Shown: piece after piece, positions 33,206 through 42,727 of the stretch
How the letters are laid out: the number at the start of each line of letters is the position of its first letter
How positions within the stretch are numbered: the stretch's first letter is position 1
Origin: Desulfovibrionaceae bacterium
Lineage (GTDB): Bacteria > Desulfobacterota > Desulfovibrionia > Desulfovibrionales > Desulfovibrionaceae
Reading direction: 5' to 3'
Length of the DNA stretch: 64,000 bases
Assembly: GCA_028689675.1 (NCBI GenBank)
Contig: JAQVCS010000009.1
Coordinates: 62,001 to 126,000, forward strand
Made by a program: the position numbers and the translations under genes
The notes under the pieces: generated by a model
Database searches by the model: none
The model's input: the letters and a program-made list of their open reading frames with translations, nothing else
Told to the model about the DNA's origin: nothing

Positions 33206-34672
33206 TTAAAACTGTAATATACCAGCCGTCTTCTGCCGCAAAAAGGCAACATTGCTTTTTAGCTCGCCGCCTGTTTTTTTGCAGCCTTTAAGCTCTAGGC
33301 TGTCTAAAAAAAGCCTGCCGCGATCTTTGGCCTGCTCTATATTTTCGCCCCACACAATGGCAAGCGCCAAGTTGGGGTCAAATTCGGTGGGAATTTCATA
33401 AGGCACGTCTGTGGGCACATGCGTGTGCATGGTCAGCCAAGGCTTTTCCTGCCAGCCAAAGCGCTCTATCAGCCCTGCCCACGGGGTAAAACGATTGTCT
33501 GGGTCTTCAGCAATAAGGCGGTATTCAATGCCCACGCCGTTAAAGGCAATATCCTGCTGATTATAGCCCAGCGGCTCGCCAAGGCCAATGCGTATTTGCT
33601 CTGCCAGCAAATCCACCCCGCCTTCGCCTTTTACCGAGGCAATACGCGCAGACACACCATTTTCCACCTGAATGCGCGTGTTCACTTCCATAAGAAAGGG
33701 CGAACCATCGTGGGTGACAATCCATTCCCATGTGCCCACATTATCATAGCCCACTTTGCGCGCCATGGTGAGGGAATAATGCACAATATCATCCAGCACC
33801 TTGCGCGCATCAAAGCTGTAATTAATTTCATCGGGGGAAAAACCGGGGGCAACCTCAAGGCGCTTTTGCAAGCCTGTGGACTGAATAGAGCAATTGCGCG
33901 TGCCAAAATGCACGGGGTTTTTGCCCGACCTGTCAGAAACAATTTGCACTTCAAGGTGGTTAAAGTCAGTAATGCGCTGCTCAATCAGCACGCCTTCGTC
34001 TTTAAACTGGCGCATGGCATAATTGCGTATGCGGCGGTATACCGAGCGGAAGTTATCAATATCATACACTTCTTCAATGCCCATCCCGCCGCCGCCAGCC
34101 GAGGCCTTTACCAGCACCAAGGGGCGCTTAATGCCCTGCTGCACTTGAAAATCAAACACGGTGCGGGCTATGCGCTCTGCTTCCATTTCATCATAAATGG
34201 GGCGGTCAGAACCGGGCACCGTGGGCACATTCAGGCTGCGCGCCAAGCGCTTGGTATTGATTTTATCCCCCAGTTCACGAATAATCTTCCACGAAGGACC
34301 AATAAAAATCAGCTTGCGGTCGCGCTTGCTCACACGGCGGGCAAAGCGAAAATCTTCAGCAAAAAAGCCATAGCCGGGGTGCACGGCTGTGCATTCGGCA
34401 TCATCAGCAACGGCCATAAGCTCGTTGGCATCATGGTAAGACGACACGCGATAGAGGTTCTTTTCCCCCCCCAGCTCTTTAGCCAAGCGCACATGCCCCG
34501 AGGCTGTATCTTCTTTTGTAAATATGGCGGTAAAAGCCACGCCCAGCTTTACGCAGGCGCGCATAATGCGCATGGCTATTTCACCGCGGTTGGCCACAAG
34601 CACCTTATGGCTGCTTACATCAATAAGCCCGCCAGCAGGCGCAACATTACTTTCTTTGTTTGATTTACCCAC
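33206..34672 (-). CDS. accC: Biotin carboxylase subunit of acetyl-CoA carboxylase
   Basis: 488 residues. ATP-grasp enzyme: KVLVANRGEIAMRIMRA, HPGYGFFAED, GPSWKIIRELGDK, the glycine loop KASAGGGGMGIEEV, and the catalytic EVNTRIQVENGVSARIAS. Carboxylates biotin with bicarbonate and ATP. The motif order is complete; several positions differ from enterobacterial AccC (EVNTRIQVEN instead of EMNTRIQVEH). First gene of accC-accDA-biotin-attachment. Confidence 0.9.
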   Translation of the reverse strand: MGKSNKESNVAPAGGLIDVSSHKVLVANRGEIAMRIMRACVKLGVAFTAIFTKEDTASGHVRLAKELGGEKNLYRVSSYHDANELMAVADDAECTAVHPGYGFFAEDFRFARRVSKRDRKLIFIGPSWKIIRELGDKINTKRLARSLNVPTVPGSDRPIYDEMEAERIARTVFDFQVQQGIKRPLVLVKASAGGGGMGIEEVYDIDNFRSVYRRIRNYAMRQFKDEGVLIEQRITDFNHLEVQIVSDRSGKNPVHFGTRNCSIQSTGLQKRLEVAPGFSPDEINYSFDARKVLDDIVHYSLTMARKVGYDNVGTWEWIVTHDGSPFLMEVNTRIQVENGVSARIASVKGEGGVDLLAEQIRIGLGEPLGYNQQDIAFNGVGIEYRLIAEDPDNRFTPWAGLIERFGWQEKPWLTMHTHVPTDVPYEIPTEFDPNLALAIVWGENIEQAKDRGRLFLDSLELKGCKKTGGELKSNVAFLRQKTAGILQF

Positions 34673-34966
34673 TCTTTTCTCCAGTAAAATGCCAGCAGGG
34701 GCGCACGCCGCCCAAATACAGCCAGCGACTATAAAGCATTACTGCTTTTTTCGATACCATTACTTGCACAGGCAGTGCAAGCGCAAAGCATATACGGTCT
34801 TGGCAGGCAAGAGGCAAGCAAATATTCACCCCCAAGGGCATAATTTCGCCCAATCTGGTCTTTTTGCAGTAAAAAAAGCTCAGAAGCAAGCCTTGAGCGC
34901 CTTGGGCAAATGCCGTATACTGCCCCCGCGCATGGAATCAACAACTTTTTACGCTGGAGTAGTGTT

Positions 34967-35812
34967 ATGCAAAACCCTCAGGATGTCCAGCAGGCGGCGC
35001 AGGCATTGCGTGCCAAGCTTGCCCACAGCGCCCCGCAAGGGCATACTGTTGCCCCACGCACAGGCATTGTGCTGGGCACAGGGCTGGGGGAGCTGGCAGA
35101 GCACCTTGGCAACAGCATAGCCGTGCCCTATGCCGATGTGCCCGGCTACCCCCTTTCCACAGTGGAAGGGCATGAAGGGCGCTTCATTTATGGCATGCTG
35201 GGCACAGTGCCCGTTATACTACAACAGGGGCGCTGCCACCTTTACGAAGGCTACAGCCCGCGCGAGGTCTGCATGGGCGTGCGCATTATGCACGAAATGG
35301 GGGTGCGCAACCTTATCATCACCAATGCCGCTGGCGCGCTGAACCCCCAGTTTGACGCAGGCGGGCTTATGCTCATTACAGACCACATCAATATGACGGG
35401 ACTTTCACCGCTGACTGGTGCAAACCACGAGGCTTGGGGGCTGCGCTACCCAGACATGAGCGCTGTGTATGATAAAGAATACCTTACGCTGGCTTTGCGC
35501 TGTGCCGCCCAAGAAGGCCTGCGCGTGGAGCGCGGGGTTTACCTGTGCACCGCAGGCCCGCAGCTGGAAACACCAGCAGAAACACGCTTTTTCCGCAGCA
35601 TAGGCGCGGACGCTGTAGGCATGTCCACTGTTATGGAAAGCATAGCCGCCCATCATGTGGGCATGCGCATTCTGGGTATAGCCTGCCTAACCAATAAAAA
35701 CCTGCCCGATTGCATGGCGCCTGCAACCATAGAAGATATTGTGCACACAGCACAAATTTCGGGGGCGGCCATGCTGCGCCTTGTGTCTGCCTTGGTAGCC
35801 GAGCTTGGGTAA
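34967..35812 (+). CDS. Purine nucleoside phosphorylase (trimeric type)
   Basis: 281 residues from ATG 34967 (GGAGTAGTGTT upstream). GIVLGTGLGELAEHL phosphate-loop, VEGHEGRFI, the catalytic-site His/Tyr stretch GRCHLYEGYSPREV, ITNAAGALN, and GPQLETPAETRFF...DAVGMSTVMES assign it to the trimeric PNP/MTAP family. Phosphorolysis of inosine/guanosine; MTA phosphorylase is the alternative, but MSTVMES and the GPxxETPAE segment favour PNP. Confidence 0.92.
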   Translation: MQNPQDVQQAAQALRAKLAHSAPQGHTVAPRTGIVLGTGLGELAEHLGNSIAVPYADVPGYPLSTVEGHEGRFIYGMLGTVPVILQQGRCHLYEGYSPREVCMGVRIMHEMGVRNLIITNAAGALNPQFDAGGLMLITDHINMTGLSPLTGANHEAWGLRYPDMSAVYDKEYLTLALRCAAQEGLRVERGVYLCTAGPQLETPAETRFFRSIGADAVGMSTVMESIAAHHVGMRILGIACLTNKNLPDCMAPATIEDIVHTAQISGAAMLRLVSALVAELG

Positions 35813-35813
35813 A

Positions 35814-35864
35814 AAATATATGTGTTGGGGCAGGCAAGCTAAGCCCTGCCCTTGCATATTTTTT
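35814..35864 (+). terminator. Terminator after purine nucleoside phosphorylase
   Basis: GGGGCAGG-CAAGCTAAG-CCCTGCCC, with AAAAAATAT and ATATTTTTT flanks extending the stem and giving the T-run. Confidence 0.8.
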
Positions 35865-36008
35865 GCCGCCGCGCTGGCACTCTGCCGCATCTGCCTTAAA
35901 TTGCAGGGCATTCCTTCCACTAGACATTCACAGTAAAAAAGCATAAAATTATCCCTCAATTTTTCAAGAGCACATCACCACTATCATATAACAATAGAAG
36001 TCACCACC

Positions 36009-37847
36009 ATGCAACACAATACCTCCCTTCGTAATGTCGCCATTATTGCCCACGTTGACCACGGCAAAACCACCCTTGTGGACGCACTGTTCAAGCAGAG
36101 CGGCACCTTTCGTGAAAGCCAGCAGGTTGACGACCGCATCATGGACAGCATGGATTTGGAGCGCGAGCGCGGCATTACCATTGCAGCCAAAAACTGTGCC
36201 GTCAGCTGGAAGGGCGTAAAAATTAATATTATCGACACCCCCGGCCATGCAGACTTTGGCGGCGAAGTGGAGCGTTCCCTTTCTATGGCCACTGGCGCTA
36301 TTTTGCTGGTAGACTCTTCTGAAGGCCCCTTGCCCCAAACCCGTTTTGTGCTGCGCAAGGCTCTTTCTGCTGGCCTGCCCATCATTGTGGTGGTCAACAA
36401 AATTGACCGCAAGGACGCCCGCCCCGAAGAAGTGCTGAACGAAGTGTATGACCTGTTCATTGACTTGGACGCCAACGAAGAGCAGCTTGAATTCCCCGTG
36501 CTCTATGCCATTGGGCGCGATGCCGTGGCCATGAACAACTTAACGGACGAGCGCAAAGACCTTTCGCCCCTGTTTGACGCTATTCTCGAGCACATCCCTG
36601 GCCCTGCGTACGACCCCGAGCAGCCCTTTCAGATGCTGGTGGCCGACCTTGACTATTCCGACTACCTTGGCCGCCTTGCTGTGGGGCGCATCATGCACGG
36701 CACAGTGCATGCCAAAGACGCCTTGGCCTGCATTGGGGCTTCTGGCCAGCCAGAAAGCCTGCGCGTGGCTAAATTACAAGTATACCGCGGTGTGCAGCTT
36801 GCCGAAGTGGACAAGGCCGACCCAGGCGAAATTGTTGTGCTGGCTGGCATTGAAGATGTAACCATTGGCGACACTATTTGCACCAAAGAAAACCCGCGTG
36901 CTCTGCCCCGCATCACTGTGGATGAGCCCACCGTGGCCATGCGCTTTGGCATCAACACCTCGCCTCTGGCTGGGCGTGAAGGCAAGCTGGTGCAAAGCCG
37001 CGTTATTTGGGATCGCTTACAAAAAGAATGCCTGCGCAACGTGGCCATTCGCGTAGAGCGCACAGAAGACAATGATGCCTACCTTGTGAAAGGCCGTGGC
37101 GAATTCCAAATGGCTATTCTTATTGAAACCATGCGCCGCGAAGGCTTTGAGCTTTCTGTCGGCCGCCCCGAAGTTATTATGAAGCGCGACGAAAACGGTA
37201 CACTTACCGAGCCTATCGAACACCTGTATGTGGATTGCGACGAAGGCTTTATGGGCGTGGTTACCGACAAAATCAATCAGCGCAAGGGGCGTATGGTTAA
37301 TTGCATCAACAATGGCACAGGGCGCGTGCGCATTGAATATTCCGTGCCCTCGCGCGGCCTTATTGGCTACCGCGATGAATTTTTGACCGACACCAAGGGC
37401 ACTGGCCTGCTCAATTCCTACCTTGACGGCTATGAAGAATATCGTGGGGACTTCCCCTCGCGCTACACAGGCTCTATTGTGGCAGACCGCTCTGGCGTGG
37501 GCGTTGCCTATGGCCTGTTTAACCTTGAGCCACGCGGCCGCCTCTTTATCACCGCTGGCGACCCTGTGTATGAAGGCATGATTGTGGGCGAGCATAACCG
37601 CGAAAATGACATTGACGTCAACCCCGCCAAGGAAAAAAAGCTCACCAATATGCGCGCCTCGGGCAAAGACGAAGCCACAACCCTCACACCCATTAAAAGG
37701 CTGACGCTGGAGCAGGCGCTGAACTTTGTGCGCGATGATGAGCAGGTGGAAGTAACCCCCGTGTCTATTCGCCTGCGTAAAACCGTGCTTTCTGCACAAA
37801 AGCGCTACCAGATGATAGGCAGCAAAAAAGGCTTGCGTAAAGAATAA
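36009..37847 (+). CDS. typA: Ribosome-associated GTPase TypA/BipA
   Basis: 612 residues. EF-G-like GTPase: G1 AHVDHGKTTL, switch RGITIAAKN, G3 DTPGHADFGGEV, G4 NKIDRKDARP; then beta-barrel, domains III and V, and the TypA-specific C-terminal domain (YSVPSRGLIGYRDEF, GEHNRENDIDVNPAKEKKLTNMRASGKDEA). Binds 70S ribosomes and assists 50S assembly, especially under stress. Start ATG 36009. Monocistronic with a good terminator. Confidence 0.97.
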   Translation: MQHNTSLRNVAIIAHVDHGKTTLVDALFKQSGTFRESQQVDDRIMDSMDLERERGITIAAKNCAVSWKGVKINIIDTPGHADFGGEVERSLSMATGAILLVDSSEGPLPQTRFVLRKALSAGLPIIVVVNKIDRKDARPEEVLNEVYDLFIDLDANEEQLEFPVLYAIGRDAVAMNNLTDERKDLSPLFDAILEHIPGPAYDPEQPFQMLVADLDYSDYLGRLAVGRIMHGTVHAKDALACIGASGQPESLRVAKLQVYRGVQLAEVDKADPGEIVVLAGIEDVTIGDTICTKENPRALPRITVDEPTVAMRFGINTSPLAGREGKLVQSRVIWDRLQKECLRNVAIRVERTEDNDAYLVKGRGEFQMAILIETMRREGFELSVGRPEVIMKRDENGTLTEPIEHLYVDCDEGFMGVVTDKINQRKGRMVNCINNGTGRVRIEYSVPSRGLIGYRDEFLTDTKGTGLLNSYLDGYEEYRGDFPSRYTGSIVADRSGVGVAYGLFNLEPRGRLFITAGDPVYEGMIVGEHNRENDIDVNPAKEKKLTNMRASGKDEATTLTPIKRLTLEQALNFVRDDEQVEVTPVSIRLRKTVLSAQKRYQMIGSKKGLRKE

Positions 37848-37882
37848 AGCTGCACAGCCTGCCTGCGCGTAAAAAATACAAT

Positions 37883-37922
37883 AAAAAAAGCCCTTTTCCT
37901 TTTGGAATATGGGCTTTTTTTT
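37883..37922 (+). terminator. Terminator of typA
   Basis: AAAAAAGCCC...GGGCTTTTTTTT, an uninterrupted 10-bp A/T-flanked stem with a loop of about 17. Confidence 0.75.
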
Positions 37923-38160
37923 GCGCTCATTCCCCATGGTACTTTAACAAAAAAGTGTAATCACCGCACAAATTTGTTTTTTGCAAAAAATAAGCCGAAA
38001 AAATTTTAAAAAGGGCTTTACCCAGCCGCTACTTTTTGTTAGCGTTCTCTCCAGTGGTGACGTTTTCCCATCTTCCCATGGGCGCCGTAGGCGTCATGAG
38101 GCTTATGCTTTTTTCCTTCCGAGCATAGGCCTCTTTTTGTATTCTCTGTGCTCTGCCCCC

Positions 38161-38188
38161 TTGACTGTGCCCGCCCACGCTTTATTTA
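38161..38188 (+). promoter_or_regulatory. Candidate promoter of htpG
   Basis: TTGACT and TATTTA separated by 16 bases, about 140 bases ahead of the htpG start. A CTTGA at the -35 also fits the heat-shock sigma consensus, but no CCCCAT-type -10 is seen at the right distance. The rest of the 480-base gap holds no recognisable feature besides the typA terminator. Confidence 0.45.
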
Positions 38189-38329
38189 CCCCTTACACAA
38201 AACAGTATGGGCAGCAAAGAAGCTGTCTATTTTTATCAAAAAAATATTTTCCCCTCTTGGCCTTGCGCTCAAGGGGGCATTGTGCAGATGCCGCACATGA
38301 AAAAACAGCCTTTTGTGAGGAGACAGACC

Positions 38330-40261
38330 ATGGCAGCAAGCGTTCATCATGAATTCCGCACCGAAACGCGGAAAGTGCTTAATATTCTTACAAATTCCCT
38401 GTATACGAACCGCGAGATTTTTTTGCGCGAGCTCATTTCCAATGCGTCCGATGCTTTGGATAAATTGCGCTTTACCCAAAACAAAGGGCAAAGCCCCTGC
38501 CAGCCCGATTTGCCGCTGGAAATTGCCATCACCATTGATAAAGAGCATAAAATCCTCACTATTCGGGATACTGGCATTGGCATGAGCCGTGAAGAAATGG
38601 CGGAAAACTTGGGCACTATTGCCCGCTCTGGCTCAGAGCAATTTCTTGCTGATTTAGCTAAAGAAAGTGACGCCAAGGCGGGCGAAGAAGGCGAAGCCAA
38701 GCCTGATGCCGCGCAAATTATTGGCCGCTTTGGTGTGGGTTTTTATTCTGTCTTTATGGTGGCAAGCAAGGTAGAGGTCACCTCGCGCCCCGCCTATGGT
38801 GATGCCCCCGCCGCCACATGGGTTTCGGACGGTTTGGGTACATACAGCGTGGAAGACGCTGGCGACAATGCCCCCGAGCGCGGCACAGTCATTGTGGTGC
38901 ACCTCAAAGAAGATGCCGAAGAATATTTAGAAAAATATCGCCTTGAAAGCGTTATCAAAAAGCATTCTGGCTTTGTGCCCTTCCCTGTGCTTTTGGAAGG
39001 CGAAAAGGTCAACACCCAGCCAGCTCTGTGGCGCGAGCCCAAATTTTCTGTCACCAAAGAACAGTATACAGAATTTTATAAAGCGCTGACCTATGACCAC
39101 AAAGACCCGCAAGACCAAATTCACCTTGCCGTCGATGCCCCAGTGCAATTTAATGCCCTCATATATATTCCCGACACCGAAGCCGATATTTTTGGCATGG
39201 GGCGCGACCATTGGGGCTTAGATTTGTATGCCCGCCGCGTGCTCATCAACCATGAAAATAAAGATTTGCTGCCAGAATATTTGGCCTTCCTCAAGGGCGT
39301 GGTGGATACCGAAGACCTGCCGCTGAATATTTCGCGCGAAACCCTGCAGGAAAATGTAGTTATTCGCAAAATTCAGCAAACCTTGGTCAAGCAGGTGCTG
39401 GGGCATTTGGAAAAAATGGCAAAGGGCGACCCCGAAGCCTATGAAAAGTTCTGGCAGCGCCATGGCCGCGTCTTCAAAATGGGCTATAACGATTTTGTGA
39501 ACCGCGACCGTATTGCCGCTTTGCTGCGCTTTAATTCCTCTGAGCACGAGGACAACAACGGGCTTATTTCGCTGGAAACCTATATGGAACGCGCACGCGA
39601 AGGGCAAAAAACCATTTGGTTTGTGTGCGCCCCCAACCGCGAAGCCGCCCGCCTGAACCCGCATACAGAAATCTTCCGCCGCAAGGGGCTGGAAGTGCTC
39701 TTCCTTTGCGAGCCTATTGATGAATTTGTCATGGAAGGGCTGGGCAAATATAAAGAATGGGATATCAAATCGGTAGAAAGCGCCACCGATGAGCAATTGA
39801 AAGACTTCAGCGACAAGGCCGACGACAAGCCCAAGGCCGCCCCGCTTACCGATGATGACACTGCCGCTTTTGACAAGCTCCTTGCCCGCATTAAAGAAAT
39901 TTTGGGGGATAAAGTGAAGGACGTGCGCCTTTCGCACCGCCTTGCCGACAGCCCAGCCTGCCTTGTTTCCGACGATGGCATGAGCTCTTCTATGGAAAAG
40001 TTCATGCGCGTTATGCAAAAAGACGATTCTGTGCCTGTCAAGGTGCTGGAAGTGAACCGCGACCACGGCCTTATGCGCGCCATGCTGCGTATTTTTAAGG
40101 CAGATGCCACAGACCCCGTGCTTACCGATATGGCGCAAGGCATTTTTGATACCTCGCTGCTGCTTGATGGCTACTTAAAAGACCCGCAAGCTCTTGCCAG
40201 CCGCACTAATACCCTGCTGGCACAGGCTGGCGCATGGTATGCAGAAGTAAAAAAAATCTAA
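38330..40261 (+). CDS. htpG: Chaperone HtpG (Hsp90)
   Basis: 643 residues from ATG 38330 (GAGGAGACAGACC). GHKL ATPase domain with ELISNASDALDK (Mg-binding Asn), DTGIGM, GTIARSGS and GRFGVGFYS; middle domain with NISRETLQEN (catalytic Arg region); C-terminal dimerisation domain. The longer open frame from 38207 lacks homology. Cytoplasmic chaperone for client maturation under stress. Confidence 0.97.
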   Translation: MAASVHHEFRTETRKVLNILTNSLYTNREIFLRELISNASDALDKLRFTQNKGQSPCQPDLPLEIAITIDKEHKILTIRDTGIGMSREEMAENLGTIARSGSEQFLADLAKESDAKAGEEGEAKPDAAQIIGRFGVGFYSVFMVASKVEVTSRPAYGDAPAATWVSDGLGTYSVEDAGDNAPERGTVIVVHLKEDAEEYLEKYRLESVIKKHSGFVPFPVLLEGEKVNTQPALWREPKFSVTKEQYTEFYKALTYDHKDPQDQIHLAVDAPVQFNALIYIPDTEADIFGMGRDHWGLDLYARRVLINHENKDLLPEYLAFLKGVVDTEDLPLNISRETLQENVVIRKIQQTLVKQVLGHLEKMAKGDPEAYEKFWQRHGRVFKMGYNDFVNRDRIAALLRFNSSEHEDNNGLISLETYMERAREGQKTIWFVCAPNREAARLNPHTEIFRRKGLEVLFLCEPIDEFVMEGLGKYKEWDIKSVESATDEQLKDFSDKADDKPKAAPLTDDDTAAFDKLLARIKEILGDKVKDVRLSHRLADSPACLVSDDGMSSSMEKFMRVMQKDDSVPVKVLEVNRDHGLMRAMLRIFKADATDPVLTDMAQGIFDTSLLLDGYLKDPQALASRTNTLLAQAGAWYAEVKKI

Positions 40262-40285
40262 GACAAGCCGCATAGCATACCACTT

Positions 40286-40320
40286 GGCCTTGCCCTCAGC
40301 CTTGGGGGCAAGGCCTTTTT
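40286..40320 (+). terminator. Terminator of htpG
   Basis: GGCCTTGCC...GGCAAGGCC followed by TTTTT. Confidence 0.85.
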
Positions 40321-40326
40321 GCAGGC

Positions 40327-40356
40327 AAAAAAAGCCCCTCGCACAAGCAAGGGGCT
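40327..40356 (-). terminator. Terminator of asd
   Basis: On the minus strand AGCCCCTTGC...GAGGGGCT followed by TTTTTTT. Back to back with the htpG terminator between the convergent genes. Confidence 0.85.
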
Positions 40357-40381
40357 GGCATGGCTATGGCGAAAAAGCCTG

Positions 40382-41434
40382 CTAATCAATAAAGGTCTTG
40401 CGGTCTTGCGGCAGCACGCGCACCAAGTCTCGCTTCAGCAATTCTTCGGCAACCTGCACAGCATTGAGGGCTGCACCCTTGCGGATATTGTCGGCAACAA
40501 TCCACATATTCAAGCCATTCTCAATGGTGTCGTCTTCACGAATGCGCCCCACAAAGGTGGCATCTTCCCCCGCGGCATCAATGGGCATGGGGTACATTTT
40601 TTCTTTGGGGTTGTCATATACCTGCACGCCGGGTGCCTGACTTAACAGGGCGCGGCATTCGGCAGGGCTCATTTTCATTTCCGTTTCAATATTGACCGAT
40701 TCAGAATGCCCATAAAAAACGGGCACGCGGGCACAGGTGGCCGTAACGCGAATATCGGGGTCGGCAAAAATCTTTTTGGTTTCATTCACCATTTTCATTT
40801 CTTCCTTGGTGTAGTCATTGTCAAGGAAGACATCAATTTGCGGCAAAATATTAAAGGCAATGCGGTAGGGGTAGACATTCACCTCTGGCTCTTGCAGGTT
40901 AAACATCTGGCGCACCTGCGTTTCCAGCTCGGTAATAGCCTTTTGCCCTGTGCCCGAAACAGCCTGATAGGTGGAAACCACAATGCGCTTAATTTTTACA
41001 GCATCATGAATGGGCTTTAAAGCCACCATCATTTGTATGGTAGAACAGTTGGGGTTGGCAATAATGCCTTTGTGGGCAGCCAAAGCATCGGGGTTGACCT
41101 CGGGCACGACCAAGGGGCAACGCTCATCCATGCGCCATGTGGAAGAATTATCCACCACAACGCAGCCTGCTTTGGCGGCATGCGGTGCATATTGCAAAGA
41201 AGCACTGCCACCAGCGGAAAAAATAGCTATATCGACGCCTGCAAAGACATCTTCTTTCAGTTCCCGCACAGTCAGTTCCTGATCGCCATAGGGCACTTTG
41301 GTGCCAGCAGAGCGAGCAGAGGCAAAAGGAATGACCTCGGTAGCAGGAAATTGACGATCATGCAGCGTTTTCAGCATTTCCCGCCCTACAGCACCAGTAG
41401 CACCGCAAACGGCAACAACCAACTTTTTTGACAT
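40382..41434 (-). CDS. asd: Aspartate-semialdehyde dehydrogenase
   Basis: 350 residues. Nucleotide-binding VCGATGAVGREML, the active Cys130 in ANPNCSTIQ, GTGQKAI, and FGH..ESVNIET-type C-terminal motifs. Reduces aspartyl phosphate to aspartate semialdehyde for Lys, Thr, Met and diaminopimelate synthesis. Start ATG 41434 follows AAGGAGAACAGAA. Monocistronic. Confidence 0.96.
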   Translation of the reverse strand: MSKKLVVAVCGATGAVGREMLKTLHDRQFPATEVIPFASARSAGTKVPYGDQELTVRELKEDVFAGVDIAIFSAGGSASLQYAPHAAKAGCVVVDNSSTWRMDERCPLVVPEVNPDALAAHKGIIANPNCSTIQMMVALKPIHDAVKIKRIVVSTYQAVSGTGQKAITELETQVRQMFNLQEPEVNVYPYRIAFNILPQIDVFLDNDYTKEEMKMVNETKKIFADPDIRVTATCARVPVFYGHSESVNIETEMKMSPAECRALLSQAPGVQVYDNPKEKMYPMPIDAAGEDATFVGRIREDDTIENGLNMWIVADNIRKGAALNAVQVAEELLKRDLVRVLPQDRKTFID

Positions 41435-41608
41435 TTCTGTTCTCCTTGAACAATTCGAGGAAGGAAGCGGATTTATTGTGCCGCCTTACACAGCGGCTAC
41501 TATCCAGAATGCTTCCCTTTTTTACAGTATATAACCGCAGAGAGCGAAAGTATAGCCCTAAACTGTGCCCTTGGGAGGAAAAAGTCTATTTTTACATTTT
41601 TGTTTATT

Positions 41609-42727
41609 TTACATGCGTCGTTTAAACATGCGCACAGCAATAATTGAGCACACGCAGGCAATCAGGGCTATGCGCCAAGCGCTGTGCAAGGCCGCTTCCA
41701 TACTAATATCTTTTAAAAAAATGCCCTGCACTAATTGCAAAAAATGGCTTACTGGGGTGAGCGCGCTTAACCATTGCAGCAGCAAGGGCATATTGCTCAT
41801 GGGGGTTATTGTGCCAGAAATAAGAATACAGGGCACAGCCAGAGCAAAAGCCCCCAAAAAGGCCTGCTGCTGTGTGGAGCATAAAGAGGAAATCATCAGC
41901 CCCATGGCGCTGGCGGCCAAAGAAAATAAGAGCATGGCAGCATAAAAAAGCCACACAGAGCCCACCAAGGGCACAGCAAAGCCAAAGTGGATGAGCAATA
42001 AAAACAGAGTGGCATGCACAATGCCCACCAGCCCCCCGGGCAACAGCTTGGCAATGGCAATTTCTGTTGGCCTTGCAGGCGAAACCAAAAGCTGATCAAA
42101 GGTGCCCATTTCACGCTCGCGCGCTACAGAAAGGCCAGTAATAACCAAGCTCAGCACAAAAGAAATCATGCCCACCAAATTCGGCAAAAAAAACCAGCGA
42201 AATTCCAAATTAGGGTTAAACCAAAAGCGTACCGAAACAGCCGCCTTTGACCCAGCAGCCCCTTGCTGCCCTGCTGGCGTGGTGGCCGCCACACGGCTGA
42301 TAATATCATTCATATATTGGGCAGTAATTTGTGCGGCGTTTGAGCGGCGGCCATCCAGCAAAACCTGCACAGCCGCAGGCTGGCCGCGCTCCACTGTGGC
42401 AGAAAAATCATGCGCAAAACGCAGCACCAGCAAGGCCTTGCGCCCGTCCAGCACAGGGCGGATATCTGCTTCTGAACGCAAATGCTGTACAGGCAAAAAA
42501 GTGGGCGAGCCCTGCACCGCCGCCACAACCTGCCTGCTCCAATAGCCATTATCTTCATTGAGCACAGCAATATCCACATTGCGTACTTCCATGGTGGCTG
42601 CCCAAGCAAAAATAATAATTTGCATCACAGGCGGAATAATCAGCATCAGGCGGGATTGCTTATTGGCCAGCAGCACCCATAATTCTTTAATGGCAATAGT
42701 GCCAATGCGCGCCAATGCAGCGTTCAT
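41609..42727 (-). CDS. ABC-2 type multidrug efflux permease, second subunit (YbhR-like)
   Basis: 372 residues. One N-terminal membrane segment after IAIKELWVLLANKQSR, a periplasmic region of about 140 residues, then five membrane segments with the ABC-2 signature (PARPTEIAIAKLLPGGLVG). Overlaps the preceding permease gene by four bases. Last gene of the HlyD-ABC-permease-permease operon, the YbhGFSR layout. Confidence 0.9.
   Translation of the reverse strand: MNAALARIGTIAIKELWVLLANKQSRLMLIIPPVMQIIIFAWAATMEVRNVDIAVLNEDNGYWSRQVVAAVQGSPTFLPVQHLRSEADIRPVLDGRKALLVLRFAHDFSATVERGQPAAVQVLLDGRRSNAAQITAQYMNDIISRVAATTPAGQQGAAGSKAAVSVRFWFNPNLEFRWFFLPNLVGMISFVLSLVITGLSVAREREMGTFDQLLVSPARPTEIAIAKLLPGGLVGIVHATLFLLLIHFGFAVPLVGSVWLFYAAMLLFSLAASAMGLMISSLCSTQQQAFLGAFALAVPCILISGTITPMSNMPLLLQWLSALTPVSHFLQLVQGIFLKDISMEAALHSAWRIALIACVCSIIAVRMFKRRM

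Noticed and set aside
33419..34663. 414-residue plus-strand open frame opposite accC
   Set aside because: Shadow frame with biased composition; accC on the other strand has all catalytic motifs.
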